Of a stretch of DNA of 64,000 bases, positions 54,387 to 63,028 are shown in pieces; position 1 is the stretch's first letter, and the number at the start of each line of letters is the position of its first letter. The notes below the pieces were generated by a model. It had not been told where the DNA came from and searched no databases. It worked only from the letters and a program-made list of their open reading frames with translations. A program made the translations under genes and the position numbers. This DNA is from Shewanella sp. KT0246 (GTDB lineage: Bacteria; Pseudomonadota; Gammaproteobacteria; Enterobacterales; Shewanellaceae), in the NCBI RefSeq assembly GCF_019654955.1, contig NZ_BPEV01000011.1, positions 62,001 to 126,000 on the forward strand, read 5' to 3'.

Positions 54387-55196
54387 TTAGCGTAATAAGT
54401 TCATTACTAGACCAGTGTTTTGGTTAGCGTTAGAAAGTACAGTCGTACCTGCTTGAACTAATAATTGGTTTTTAGTCATGTTAGCTGATTCAACGGCGAA
54501 ATCGGCATCCATGATACGGCCAGCAGCCGCTTTAGTGTTTTCAGTCACGTTAGTTAGGTTTGATGCTGTGTGACCTAAACGGTTGATGTTAGCACCTAGC
54601 TCTGAACGCTCAACAGCGATAGCATCGATGAAATCATCAACGTTACCGATAGCTGCGTTAGCACCATCATTAGCTGCATCAGTTAAGTCATCGTCAAGAC
54701 CAGCTAAAGCTGAAGCAGTAAGTTCAACGGTTAATACTTCGTTTGAACCTGCACCGATTTGGAAGTCGATATCTTCAAGTGCAACAAATAGGTTGTTACC
54801 TGAGTACTCAGTGTCACCAATAATACGGTCAACTTCTTCAGACAAAGCAAGGAATTCAGCGCTTAGTGCATCTAAATCTTCAGCTGAGTTCACGCCGTTA
54901 GCTGCTTGTGTAGCAAGCTCTTTTTGACGCATAGCAATAGTAGAAAGCTCTTCTAGTGCGCCATCTGCAGTTTGTAGCATAGACGTTGCATCATTAACGT
55001 TACGGCTAGCTTGTTCCATGCCTGTTACGTTTGCGCTTAAACGTGTCGCAATTTGTAGACCCGCAGCATCGTCAGCTGAGCTGTTGATGCGAAGACCCGT
55101 AGATAAACGCTCCATAGCGTTAGTCATTAGATCGTTACTTTTGGTCACTGAGCTTTGAGCGATCATTGAAGCAGTATTAGTATGAACAGATAACAT
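54387..55196 (-). CDS. lafA: Lateral-type flagellin
   Basis: A 269-residue flagellin. The N-terminal domain (SVHTNTASMIAQ, then RLSTGLRINSSADDAAGLQI) and the C-terminal domain (GHTASNLTNVTENTKAAAGR, then LSNANQNTGLVMNLLR) are complete, with a short acidic, Ala/Asp-rich variable centre. It lacks cysteine, as usual for flagellins. AGGAAG precedes the ATG. Only one flagellin gene is in this window. Position between the hook genes and fliD matches Vibrio and Aeromonas lafA. Confidence 0.94.
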   Translation of the reverse strand: MLSVHTNTASMIAQSSVTKSNDLMTNAMERLSTGLRINSSADDAAGLQIATRLSANVTGMEQASRNVNDATSMLQTADGALEELSTIAMRQKELATQAANGVNSAEDLDALSAEFLALSEEVDRIIGDTEYSGNNLFVALEDIDFQIGAGSNEVLTVELTASALAGLDDDLTDAANDGANAAIGNVDDFIDAIAVERSELGANINRLGHTASNLTNVTENTKAAAGRIMDADFAVESANMTKNQLLVQAGTTVLSNANQNTGLVMNLLR

Positions 55197-55437
55197 AATG
55201 TCTTCCTATAAGATTAAAGTTATTGGTGTTACCACTAATTAAAACGACACTGGAAAACGAAACTGAATCAGAGTGAGAAAATAAATATTAAAATCTTATA
55301 ATTTGGGGAAAATATATGCTGATTAAAGAGGGAGGGCTAAATAGAGAAAGCCCACATTTTCGTAGGCTTGGGTCACATTTTATCGTCAACACATCTTTTG
55401 TTGAGGTGTCATTATTTAACTGTATTTTAATTATACT

Positions 55438-55473
55438 TTTAACGATATCTTTAACGATATCTTTAACGATATT
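55438..55473. repeat. Three tandem copies of a 12-bp repeat
   Basis: TTTAACGATATC is repeated directly three times (last copy ending T) and followed by a related dyad, GTTAACCGTTAA, about 20 bp past the end of the lafW-position gene. The rest of the 295-bp gap to the flagellin gene holds the lafA ribosome site and no recognised gene. Confidence 0.85.
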
Positions 55474-55491
55474 GTTAACCGTTAATCATTA

Positions 55492-56523
55492 TTATGGCTT
55501 ACTTTTCAATAACGATGATACATGATCGCGGTTGACGTTTGCTTGCGCCATTAACGAGGTCACTTGAGATGAAAAGGGCGTTGGTTGCATTAACTCTTTT
55601 AACTTAGCCATGTTCGTATCAAGGTTGCCATGAAGCTGTTCTTGATGGTTTGCGCGCTTTAATTGTTGCTGCACTTTTTGCTTACTGGTGCGTAGCTCTA
55701 CCAGTTGCTGATTAACTTTTTGTTGGCTCTTAATCACTTTGACTTGGGTTTGTTTTACATCTTCAGCGTTGTCAAAGCACCATTCTTTGGGATCTTGCCA
55801 TGATAAAATCTCCACGACTTTCACGGTACGTGCTTCACCTGCAGGTAAGCGCTGACCTTGACCTGACATTAATAAACCCGTTTGGATTTGTAACCATTCA
55901 GCATGATCTGAACTAAGCATTGCGGCATTACGTGCAGGCGCCTGTACTGCTATCCCTATGTCTTTAAACGCACTAGTCAGTTGTTTAGCCAAGAATTGAC
56001 TATTTTGGTGCGCAGGTAAAAAAGCACGAGCATTATTTTCGCCATACTGAATCGTGATTCGCTCATCCCGAGATTTAACACCCACTAGATCAACTGATTT
56101 TAATTGAAAAAAATGTTTAGCCGCTGGGCGCTCAGCATTAATCAGATTAAGCTGATGATCCACCAAAGGTTGTTGCTGGTAGCTGATGTCTAATGCCACA
56201 AGTTGCTGCTGAATTTGCTTGGCAGTATCTGTTTGTTGCTCGGTTAAACCAGATTGTGGGCTAGCATTGTTTAGTGGAACTTGAAGCTTTTTTAACAGCT
56301 GCGATACCCGTAATAAGCCTTGTTCAGCCACTTGGTTTGCTGAGATAGCATGTTGACCTTGGGTCACTTTTGCCCACTTTTGATAACTGGCAAGTCGATG
56401 AGTCGGAATGGATGGCACTGCTTTCGTCGCTGCGGATTTTGTGTCGTGCACAGCAGTAGGTGCAGGCGCAACTGTTTGGTTGCGCTGCAATACATTTAAA
56501 CTTTCCGATATACCTTTAAGCAT
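55492..56523 (-). CDS. Unrecognised protein at the lafW position
   Basis: A 343-residue soluble protein without signal peptide. The N-terminus is Ala/Thr/Val/Pro rich, the centre (about 145-240) has mixed strands (VDLVGVKSRDERITIQYGE), and residues about 250-300 are a strong Gln/Lys coiled coil (KVIKSQQKVNQQLVEL, then KQKVQQQLKRANHQ). It begins 17 bp after flgL and lies before the flagellin gene, the place of lafW in lateral systems, which is only loosely called hook-associated. I see no hook-associated motif. A role in late assembly is inferred from position. Confidence 0.55.
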   Translation of the reverse strand: MLKGISESLNVLQRNQTVAPAPTAVHDTKSAATKAVPSIPTHRLASYQKWAKVTQGQHAISANQVAEQGLLRVSQLLKKLQVPLNNASPQSGLTEQQTDTAKQIQQQLVALDISYQQQPLVDHQLNLINAERPAAKHFFQLKSVDLVGVKSRDERITIQYGENNARAFLPAHQNSQFLAKQLTSAFKDIGIAVQAPARNAAMLSSDHAEWLQIQTGLLMSGQGQRLPAGEARTVKVVEILSWQDPKEWCFDNAEDVKQTQVKVIKSQQKVNQQLVELRTSKQKVQQQLKRANHQEQLHGNLDTNMAKLKELMQPTPFSSQVTSLMAQANVNRDHVSSLLKSKP

Positions 56524-56540
56524 GAGTTTTACTGACTAAC

Positions 56541-57458
56541 TTACATGTGATTGAACAATGATAACTGACTCACTTGTACAAAAGATTGTTGCGTCACCTG
56601 TAATGTGGTCAACTTCAAATTAAACTCAGCGGTGGCTTGAGCGTAATCTAACCCTTCGGTTTCACCGATAACTTCTTCACTGAATAGAATGCGTTCTGTA
56701 TGAGTGGTTTGCATTAAGCTTAATGCGTTTTGCTTACCACCAATATCTGTAATTGCACCACTGATAGAAGCCAGAGAATCATCAAGTGCATCAATCATAT
56801 CGCTGGCAGCTTGTGCAAAAGCGTCGTCACCTGGCGATAAATCAGGGTCATTCAATACATCAATAAACTGCTTGGTTTGGTTGAGGATGTCGGTGCCGCC
56901 GCCAGAGAATAAAAACTCTTGCGCAGTCACGTTACCAGTCATCCAAGCTGAACCTGAGATTTGTACTTCGCGGTGGCCATCATCGCCTTGGTAGAAATAA
57001 TTGCCATCGGCATCAATACCAATTGGCGGTGTGCCTGTTTCATTACCTGAAAAAAGGTAATTACCGCCATCATCTTTGGCGTTAACTACATCTACGAACG
57101 ATTCTAATAATTCACTGAGTTCAGCTGCATATGCGGCTCTGTCTTCAGGAGAGAGTGCACCGTTGTTAGCACCAATGGTAATTTCACGCATCCGAGCTTG
57201 CAGGTTGGTCATGCTCGAAAGGTAAGTTTCTGAGCGATCTAAGCTAGTGCTTAATGATTCTGTATTTTTTAAATATTGAGAAGTCGAGGCTAAATCTCGT
57301 TGAGTGGTAATGACTTTAGCCATGCCAATCGGGTCATCTGAGGGACGTAAAATAGACTTACCAGTTGCCATTTGTTGGTTAACCTTAGCAACATCACTGG
57401 TTAAGTGTTGCATGCTCAGTAGGTTTTGGCTGTACATATTCATCGTGCTAACGCGCAT
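56541..57458 (-). CDS. flgL: FlgL hook-filament junction protein
   Basis: A 305-residue hook-associated protein 3. The N-terminus (MNMYSQNLLSMQHL, then QMATGKSILRPSDDPIGMAK) and C-terminus (LDYAQATAEFNLKLTTLQVT, then QQSFVQVSQLSLFNHM) form the paired coiled-coil ends of flagellin-like axial proteins. It joins FlgK to the filament. It follows flgK by 16 bp. Confidence 0.93.
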   Translation of the reverse strand: MRVSTMNMYSQNLLSMQHLTSDVAKVNQQMATGKSILRPSDDPIGMAKVITTQRDLASTSQYLKNTESLSTSLDRSETYLSSMTNLQARMREITIGANNGALSPEDRAAYAAELSELLESFVDVVNAKDDGGNYLFSGNETGTPPIGIDADGNYFYQGDDGHREVQISGSAWMTGNVTAQEFLFSGGGTDILNQTKQFIDVLNDPDLSPGDDAFAQAASDMIDALDDSLASISGAITDIGGKQNALSLMQTTHTERILFSEEVIGETEGLDYAQATAEFNLKLTTLQVTQQSFVQVSQLSLFNHM

Positions 57459-57474
57459 TACAGAATTCCTTCAA

Positions 57475-58842
57475 TTAGACTGACAGTAAAAGGGTTTGGA
57501 ACAATTGGTCAGCGGTTGAGATGACCTTGGCATTGGCTTGATATGATTGTTGATAAATAATCAAGTTAACGCCTTCTTCATCCATGCTGACGCCACTGGT
57601 GCTAGCCCATTGTGATTGAGCTTCCATTTGCAATTTAACGGCAGTGTCTTGCGCCATTTGTGCTTGACGAGAAGCTGAGCCTAATTGTCCCACTTTACTG
57701 GCAAATACGTCGCCCATGGTGGTGGTGACACCCATAGAATCAAACGTAAACTCGGTATTAGCGAGCTCAACTAAATCTTTTAAGTTTTCGTTGTCACCCG
57801 GAGTACCATCCTTACCAAATGCGAGCATTTCTGCAGTAAAACCATCGCTGATTTTGATGGTGCCAGCAGGGTTGCTTGGATCGTAGCTGAATAAATCAAT
57901 GGTCGGTGAGTCGCCGTTGAGGTCGGTACCTTCGCGTAATACGGCGTTAAACTCATCAGCAACGGTTTGAGCTAATTCATTGATGAATTCCATCGACTCA
58001 GCAAGGCTAGTGTCGCGGTAATCTAACAAGGCGCCGAAGCTGCCGCCTGCCGATGCATCAATCGGAAAAGTAGAGTTACCAAACTGAAGACTAACTTGCG
58101 ATAACTGTGGGTTATTCGGGTCTGGCTGAGTTGAAAGCGTCGACGATTTAGTGCCTGACACTAAAGGTTGTCCTTGGCTTAACGAGATGTTCTTCATCCC
58201 TTGAGAGTCTTCAACCACCCGAATATCAACGATAACAGCTAAGTCATCAATGGCGGCGTCACGGGCGTCCAGTAACGCCATCGGAGGATTGCTACCACTA
58301 GACTGAATTTCTGCATTAAAGCTAGCGATAGTTTCCAGTAAAGCGTTAACTTCTTTAGCAGATGCACCTAATTGACCGTCAATTTGTTTTAACTGTGAAT
58401 CGATACCATCGTTAATAGAGTTAAAGCGCTGGGTCAGTGCACGAGATTCATTGAGAACACTCTGGCGGTGAGCAATCTCATTGGGTTGCTCCATGGCTGA
58501 ATTCAATGACGCAAACAGTAAATCAAGACCTGCAGCAATGCTGTTACCTTCAGAACCAAAAATCTGTTCAGCTTGGGTGTAATAACTGGCTTGAACACTG
58601 GTAAAACCTACGTCACTGGTGGTTTTCCAAAGCTGCGCTACTTCATATTGATCTGATATCCGGCGCACGCCATCAACCATTACACCCATGCCACCGCCAT
58701 AGGTATTACTGCCTACAGAACTCATTAATACGGACTGGCGTGAGTAACCCGGCACCATTGCATTGGCAATGTTATTTGATGTGGCATTGAGCGCCGCCAT
58801 ACTGGCATTAATGCCCGACATACCAATATTAAGCATGCTCAT
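57475..58842 (-). CDS. flgK: FlgK hook-associated protein 1
   Basis: A 455-residue axial protein. The N-terminal rod/hook signature (LNIGMSGINASMAALNATSN, then NIANAMVPGYSRQ) and the C-terminal EEGVNLIIYQQSYQANAKVI segment are conserved. It forms the first junction ring on the hook. AAGGATTAG lies before the ATG. It follows flgJ by about 40 bp. Confidence 0.93.
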   Translation of the reverse strand: MSMLNIGMSGINASMAALNATSNNIANAMVPGYSRQSVLMSSVGSNTYGGGMGVMVDGVRRISDQYEVAQLWKTTSDVGFTSVQASYYTQAEQIFGSEGNSIAAGLDLLFASLNSAMEQPNEIAHRQSVLNESRALTQRFNSINDGIDSQLKQIDGQLGASAKEVNALLETIASFNAEIQSSGSNPPMALLDARDAAIDDLAVIVDIRVVEDSQGMKNISLSQGQPLVSGTKSSTLSTQPDPNNPQLSQVSLQFGNSTFPIDASAGGSFGALLDYRDTSLAESMEFINELAQTVADEFNAVLREGTDLNGDSPTIDLFSYDPSNPAGTIKISDGFTAEMLAFGKDGTPGDNENLKDLVELANTEFTFDSMGVTTTMGDVFASKVGQLGSASRQAQMAQDTAVKLQMEAQSQWASTSGVSMDEEGVNLIIYQQSYQANAKVISTADQLFQTLLLSV

Positions 58843-58881
58843 ATCTAATCCTTATTTCACAACGGCAAATCACTGCTGTGG

Positions 58882-59358
58882 TTATTTATACGGGGTGGCC
58901 ATTAGTGGAATATTGAGCGCTGGCTGCATAGCGGTGGTATTAACCGGCAACACTGGTTGTTGCTCTGTGCTTGCAGACGTTGTGGCTAACGTATTCTTAA
59001 CTTGTGTGGCGTGTTCGGTTTGGTTATTAGAAGCGACACTATCAGGCGGTGACTTAAGCGCTGCCGACAATTGTTTTGTCATGACGCTAGCAAGACCAGT
59101 ACTTTGTAACTGACTTAAACGCCCTGCGAGTTCAGCGTCATGCCAGTCACGGTACATGCCATCGTTTTGCGATGATAGCGGGCTGTCTTTATCGGCCATC
59201 ACATCAGAAGCAGAACGCATTTGTTTAAGCACGGTTTGTAAAAACTGAGCTTCAAATTGTTGGCTCACCAATTCTAATGCGCCATGCTCGCCATTGGCCT
59301 CGATTAAGTCTTTGGCATTGAGGTTATTTAAATAACCGTGGTTGTTATCTAATTTCAT
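58882..59358 (-). CDS. flgJ: FlgJ rod-cap protein lacking the muramidase domain
   Basis: A 158-residue protein carrying only the rod-binding domain (AKDLIEANGEHGALELVSQQ, then FEAQFLQTVLKQMRSA, DWHDAELAGRLSQL). Polar FlgJ proteins usually add a C-terminal glucosaminidase; this one ends in a short disordered tail, as in lateral systems and many alphaproteobacteria, so peptidoglycan must be opened by another enzyme. Its ATG overlaps the flgI stop by one base. Confidence 0.85.
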   Translation of the reverse strand: MKLDNNHGYLNNLNAKDLIEANGEHGALELVSQQFEAQFLQTVLKQMRSASDVMADKDSPLSSQNDGMYRDWHDAELAGRLSQLQSTGLASVMTKQLSAALKSPPDSVASNNQTEHATQVKNTLATTSASTEQQPVLPVNTTAMQPALNIPLMATPYK

Positions 59359-60503
59359 TAAATCACCACTAATTCAGCTTCTAGGGCGCCAGCTTCGTCA
59401 AGCGCCTGCAAAATGGCCATTAAGTCCATTGGCGAAGCGCCGAGACTATTCACAGCACGCACCACATCATTTAATGCGATGCCCTCTGGCCAAACAAACA
59501 TATGGCCGTCACCAGTATCGATATCTATTTCGCTGTCACTGCCCACGACAGTTTGCCCCTGACCTTGCCCGATAAAAGGGGCATTAGGTTGACTGACAAA
59601 TTCTTGTTCAACAATCGACACCACTAAATTGCCATGGCTCACCGCGGCTTTACGGACTACCACATTACCGCCCATAACCACGGTGCCTGTTCGGCTGTTA
59701 AAGACTACGCGGGGGGACTTTCGACCTTGGGCTATCTGCAGTTCTTCTAAAATTGACATAAAGGTGACGCGCTCGCGATTTGACTGTGGAGCACGTACCA
59801 ATACTTTTGCACTGCTGTCAGCTTCAGCGACATCAGGGCCAAATAAATCATTCACGGCGCGCTCAATATTGCGCGCGGTTTTAAAGCTTGGGTCGCGTAG
59901 GTTTAACACAATATGTTCGCTTTCGTTGAAGTTACTGTGTATTTCCGCTTCCAGTAAACCACCGTTGGGAATTCTGCCGACAGTGGGAACATTAATGGTC
60001 AGTGATGTGCCATTTCGGCCTTGAGCTGAAACACCGCCAACCACTAAGTTACCCTGAGCCACAGCGTAAACCTCGCCATCCACTGCGCGAAGTGGGGTCA
60101 TTAACAATGTACCGCCACGTAGGCTTTTGGCATCACCTAGCGATGACACCGTGACATCAATCGTTTGTCCTGGGCTTGCTAGTGGGGGAATGTTGGCATG
60201 GACTGCAACAGCGGCTACGTTCTTAAGTTTTGGGTCGGTTCTGTCATCAATTTGAACGCCGAATTGCTTCAACATATTCACAATTGATTGGCTGGTGAAA
60301 CGCACTTGGGTTCTATCCCCTGTGCCATCTAAACCCACAACCAAACCGTAGCCCACTAGTTGGTTATCACGGATACCTTGTACATCAACAATATCCATTA
60401 AATAACGGTTTTGAACTGCCTGTTCACCTTGTGGTGCAGCGGCGATTTGAAATGACATGAGAGTCATTATTACGCTCGCAAAAAACGCGATAGCTTGTTT
60501 CAT
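59358..60503 (-). CDS. flgI: FlgI P-ring protein
   Basis: A 381-residue periplasmic ring protein with signal peptide ([19 protein letters not shown]). FlgI blocks are clear: [43 protein letters not shown]-type [17 protein letters not shown] and the late [24 protein letters not shown] precedes the ATG at 60503; a four-residue longer start is possible. It forms the bushing in the peptidoglycan layer. Confidence 0.93.
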   Translation of the reverse strand: MKQAIAFFASVIMTLMSFQIAAAPQGEQAVQNRYLMDIVDVQGIRDNQLVGYGLVVGLDGTGDRTQVRFTSQSIVNMLKQFGVQIDDRTDPKLKNVAAVAVHANIPPLASPGQTIDVTVSSLGDAKSLRGGTLLMTPLRAVDGEVYAVAQGNLVVGGVSAQGRNGTSLTINVPTVGRIPNGGLLEAEIHSNFNESEHIVLNLRDPSFKTARNIERAVNDLFGPDVAEADSSAKVLVRAPQSNRERVTFMSILEELQIAQGRKSPRVVFNSRTGTVVMGGNVVVRKAAVSHGNLVVSIVEQEFVSQPNAPFIGQGQGQTVVGSDSEIDIDTGDGHMFVWPEGIALNDVVRAVNSLGASPMDLMAILQALDEAGALEAELVVI

Positions 60504-60582
60504 TTCACGCTCCATGCCAGTGCTAAAACAGGGGCACTAACAACATTAAATATAAAGACGTTCATTGGTAATTTTACGTTCA

Positions 60583-61269
60583 TTACAGTGGAAACCACGG
60601 GCTATTAAAGTAACGTGATGCCCAGCCCATTTGATTGCTATCTGAAATTGCGCCTTGGCCACCGTAGATGATCCGTGCATCAGCAATTCTCTGGGATGAA
60701 ATCGTATTATCGTTGCCAATATCATCGGTGCGGATAAGGCCCAATAAGCGTAGGTATTCGTCACCTTGGTTTAGTCTTAGCCATTTTTCACCGCGAATTA
60801 GCAGGGCGCCGTTAGGCAAAACTTTGGCTACCGTGACAGTAATTGAACCTGTTAACTGATTTTGCTGGGTGCTGGAGCCTGTGCCATTAAATGAGCGACC
60901 CGTATCAGCGCCGCCACTTCCGCCAAAGCTACTGTTTCCTGATGACCCTTGTGCACCTATCGACATCGAGCTTTCTTTGTTGGTTTTGGTATCTGCTTTT
61001 TTACTTGAATAAGTTTTTTCATCCAGTGACACAGTTAAAATGTCGCCTTCACGAAATGCACGTTTATCCTTGAATAAAGTCAACATATATCCCTGACGAT
61101 ATAAGCTGCCGTTACTGGCTTCAGGTAAGCTGTAGTCAATTTCAGGAGGTGCCCATTCAGGCTTTCCTGGAGCAGTATCTGGCTCAGGAAGGTGTGATGC
61201 ACAACCTGCAAGTAGCAGTGCAATCGCAATCCAACTATGTCGTATCAAGCTCTTTGTTCTGTGCATCAT
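60583..61269 (-). CDS. flgH: FlgH L-ring lipoprotein
   Basis: A protein of about 228 residues with lipobox LLLAGC. The core SNGSLYRQGYMLTLFKDKRA, then REGDILTVSLDEKTYSSKKA and the later NGALLIRGEKWLRLNQGDEY, RTDDIGNDNTISSQRIADAR are FlgH signatures. It forms the outer-membrane ring. The start is uncertain: the ATG at 61269 gives a normal 22-residue lipoprotein signal but has no good ribosome site, while ATG 61329 has AAGGGA but gives an overlong signal. Confidence 0.9.
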   Translation of the reverse strand: MMHRTKSLIRHSWIAIALLLAGCASHLPEPDTAPGKPEWAPPEIDYSLPEASNGSLYRQGYMLTLFKDKRAFREGDILTVSLDEKTYSSKKADTKTNKESSMSIGAQGSSGNSSFGGSGGADTGRSFNGTGSSTQQNQLTGSITVTVAKVLPNGALLIRGEKWLRLNQGDEYLRLLGLIRTDDIGNDNTISSQRIADARIIYGGQGAISDSNQMGWASRYFNSPWFPL

Positions 61270-61387
61270 AACGGTCAGTGTTAGCCTATTAATCAGAGCT
61301 AGCGATGTACATTTCGCTAGCGTAAACATTGCAATCCCTTGTTAAAGCTTTAAGCCAGTGATCCTTTGTTAAAGCTTTAAATCAGTG

Positions 61388-62173
61388 CTACAGCGCTTGG
61401 TTTAAGAACTTCAGCATGTCATCTGACGAAGACACCACTTTGGCATTCATTTCATAGGCGCGTTGGGTAGAAATCATTTCAACCATTTCTTCAACCACGT
61501 TAACGTTGGCGCCTTCAAGAGAGCCTTGGCGAATTTGACCAATGGCTTGATCGCCTGCTATTCCTTCAATGGCAGCGCCAGATGCACCAGTTTCACGGTA
61601 TAAGTTGTCGCCGCGAGCTTCGAGGCCTGCTGGATTTGTGAAGTTAACTAAGGTAATTTGCCCTAATTCTTGTGCTTCAGCTTGGCCTGCCATTTGTGCA
61701 GACACTTGGCCGTCAGAGGCGATAGTGACTGTTAATGCATCTTCAGGGATTTCGATGTTTGGCACTAATGGTAAACCTTGTGATGTCACCATTAAGCCAT
61801 CGCTGCTGCGAAAAAATTGGCCGTCACGGGTAAAACCTAAGTCGCCGTTTGCTTCTTCAATTTGGAAAAACCCTTGGCCTTGAATAGCCATATCGAGTTG
61901 CTGACCTGTGGTGAGAATATCACCTGTAGTAAAGACTTTTTGAGTTCCTGCAACACGGGTACCTGTACCTAACTGAAGGCCAGACGGTAATTCGTTTTGC
62001 TCATCAACTTGGCCACCAGGCTGGCGCTGTACTTGATAGAACAAGTCGTTAAATGCCACACGGTCACGTTTAAAGCCGGTGGTGTTCACGTTTGCCAAGT
62101 TGTTGGCAATGGTGGTCATTTTGGTATCTTGTGCGCTTAAACCTGTTTTACTTACCCATAATGCAGACTGCAT
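61388..62173 (-). CDS. flgG: FlgG distal rod protein
   Basis: A 261-residue rod protein. The N-terminal SALWVSKTGLSAQDTKMTTI, then ANNLANVNTTGFKRDRV and the C-terminal EGANVNVVEEMVEMISTQRA, then YEMNAKVVSSSD are diagnostic. It builds the distal rod. GAAGGAA lies before the ATG. Located between flgF and flgH in the usual order. Confidence 0.95.
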   Translation of the reverse strand: MQSALWVSKTGLSAQDTKMTTIANNLANVNTTGFKRDRVAFNDLFYQVQRQPGGQVDEQNELPSGLQLGTGTRVAGTQKVFTTGDILTTGQQLDMAIQGQGFFQIEEANGDLGFTRDGQFFRSSDGLMVTSQGLPLVPNIEIPEDALTVTIASDGQVSAQMAGQAEAQELGQITLVNFTNPAGLEARGDNLYRETGASGAAIEGIAGDQAIGQIRQGSLEGANVNVVEEMVEMISTQRAYEMNAKVVSSSDDMLKFLNQAL

Positions 62174-62284
62174 AATGTTATTCCTTCAAATTCTTTTTGT
62201 CGTTTGCGCTGCCAATATTTTATAATTGACCAGCGCAAGTTTCTGAATGCTTTGTTAAATCAGCTGTTTTGATGAATCGCTAGC

Positions 62285-63019
62285 TTAGGCATCTCGAAGT
62301 AAGCGGTTGCCTGCCTCTGATAGCTTTTCTGCGCTTTGCATTAGCTTCACTTGCACTTCAAATTGACGGCTTAAGTCCATCGAGGCAATTAACTCACTGA
62401 CCGCTTGGACGTTGCTAGACTCAAGGAAGCCACTGCGAACAAGCACGTCTTCATCTGCTTCTAAAGGCTGGCCATCATTGCTATAAAACAAGCCATCTCG
62501 CCCTTTGGTCATTTGCTGTAATTCAGGATTAACCAACTTAAGTTGACCAATTTCTTCTGTGATATTGCCCATATCAGCGACAATGCTAATTCGGCCATCA
62601 TCACCGATAAATAATTCACGGTATTCAGGGACCACAATTGGTCCTTCGATACCTGCAACAGGGCGACCATCAATGGTAAGTTGCCCTTGTGCATCAGGAA
62701 CCACAACGCCAGAACGTGTATATGCTTCACCGTCAGCCGTCATCACACTGAATAACCCTTGGTCGCTAATGGCAAGATCTAAGGTGCGGCCAGTAGGATT
62801 TAACGTGCCTGCTTGCTGGCTAAAACCACTGCTCTCGGTTTGCGCTAAGACACGAGTGTGTAAGCTGTTACCTGTTGGCGTAATCGTTTTGGCATTAACG
62901 CGTTCAAGATCAGCTTTAAACCCTGTGGTATCGGCATTGGCCAAGTTGTTAGCTCTGATAGCTTGCGCTTCCATGACTCGGGTTGCGCCGCTGGCTGCGG
63001 TGTATAGCATCTTATCCAT
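62285..63019 (-). CDS. flgF: FlgF proximal rod protein
   Basis: A 244-residue rod protein with the N-terminal MLYTAASGATRVMEAQAIRA, then NNLANADTTGFKADLE and the C-terminal LESSNVQAVSELIASMDLSR, then QFEVQVKLMQSAEKL axial signatures. It is shorter than flgG and sits 9 bp after flgE and about 110 bp before flgG, as usual for the operon. Confidence 0.93.
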   Translation of the reverse strand: MDKMLYTAASGATRVMEAQAIRANNLANADTTGFKADLERVNAKTITPTGNSLHTRVLAQTESSGFSQQAGTLNPTGRTLDLAISDQGLFSVMTADGEAYTRSGVVVPDAQGQLTIDGRPVAGIEGPIVVPEYRELFIGDDGRISIVADMGNITEEIGQLKLVNPELQQMTKGRDGLFYSNDGQPLEADEDVLVRSGFLESSNVQAVSELIASMDLSRQFEVQVKLMQSAEKLSEAGNRLLRDA

Positions 63020-63028
63020 GGTTTACCC

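Noticed and set aside
55316..55525. A 69-codon plus-strand frame before the flagellin gene
   Set aside because: Its coding would consist largely of the 12-bp tandem repeat (SLTISLTI-type residues) and it lacks a convincing ribosome site.
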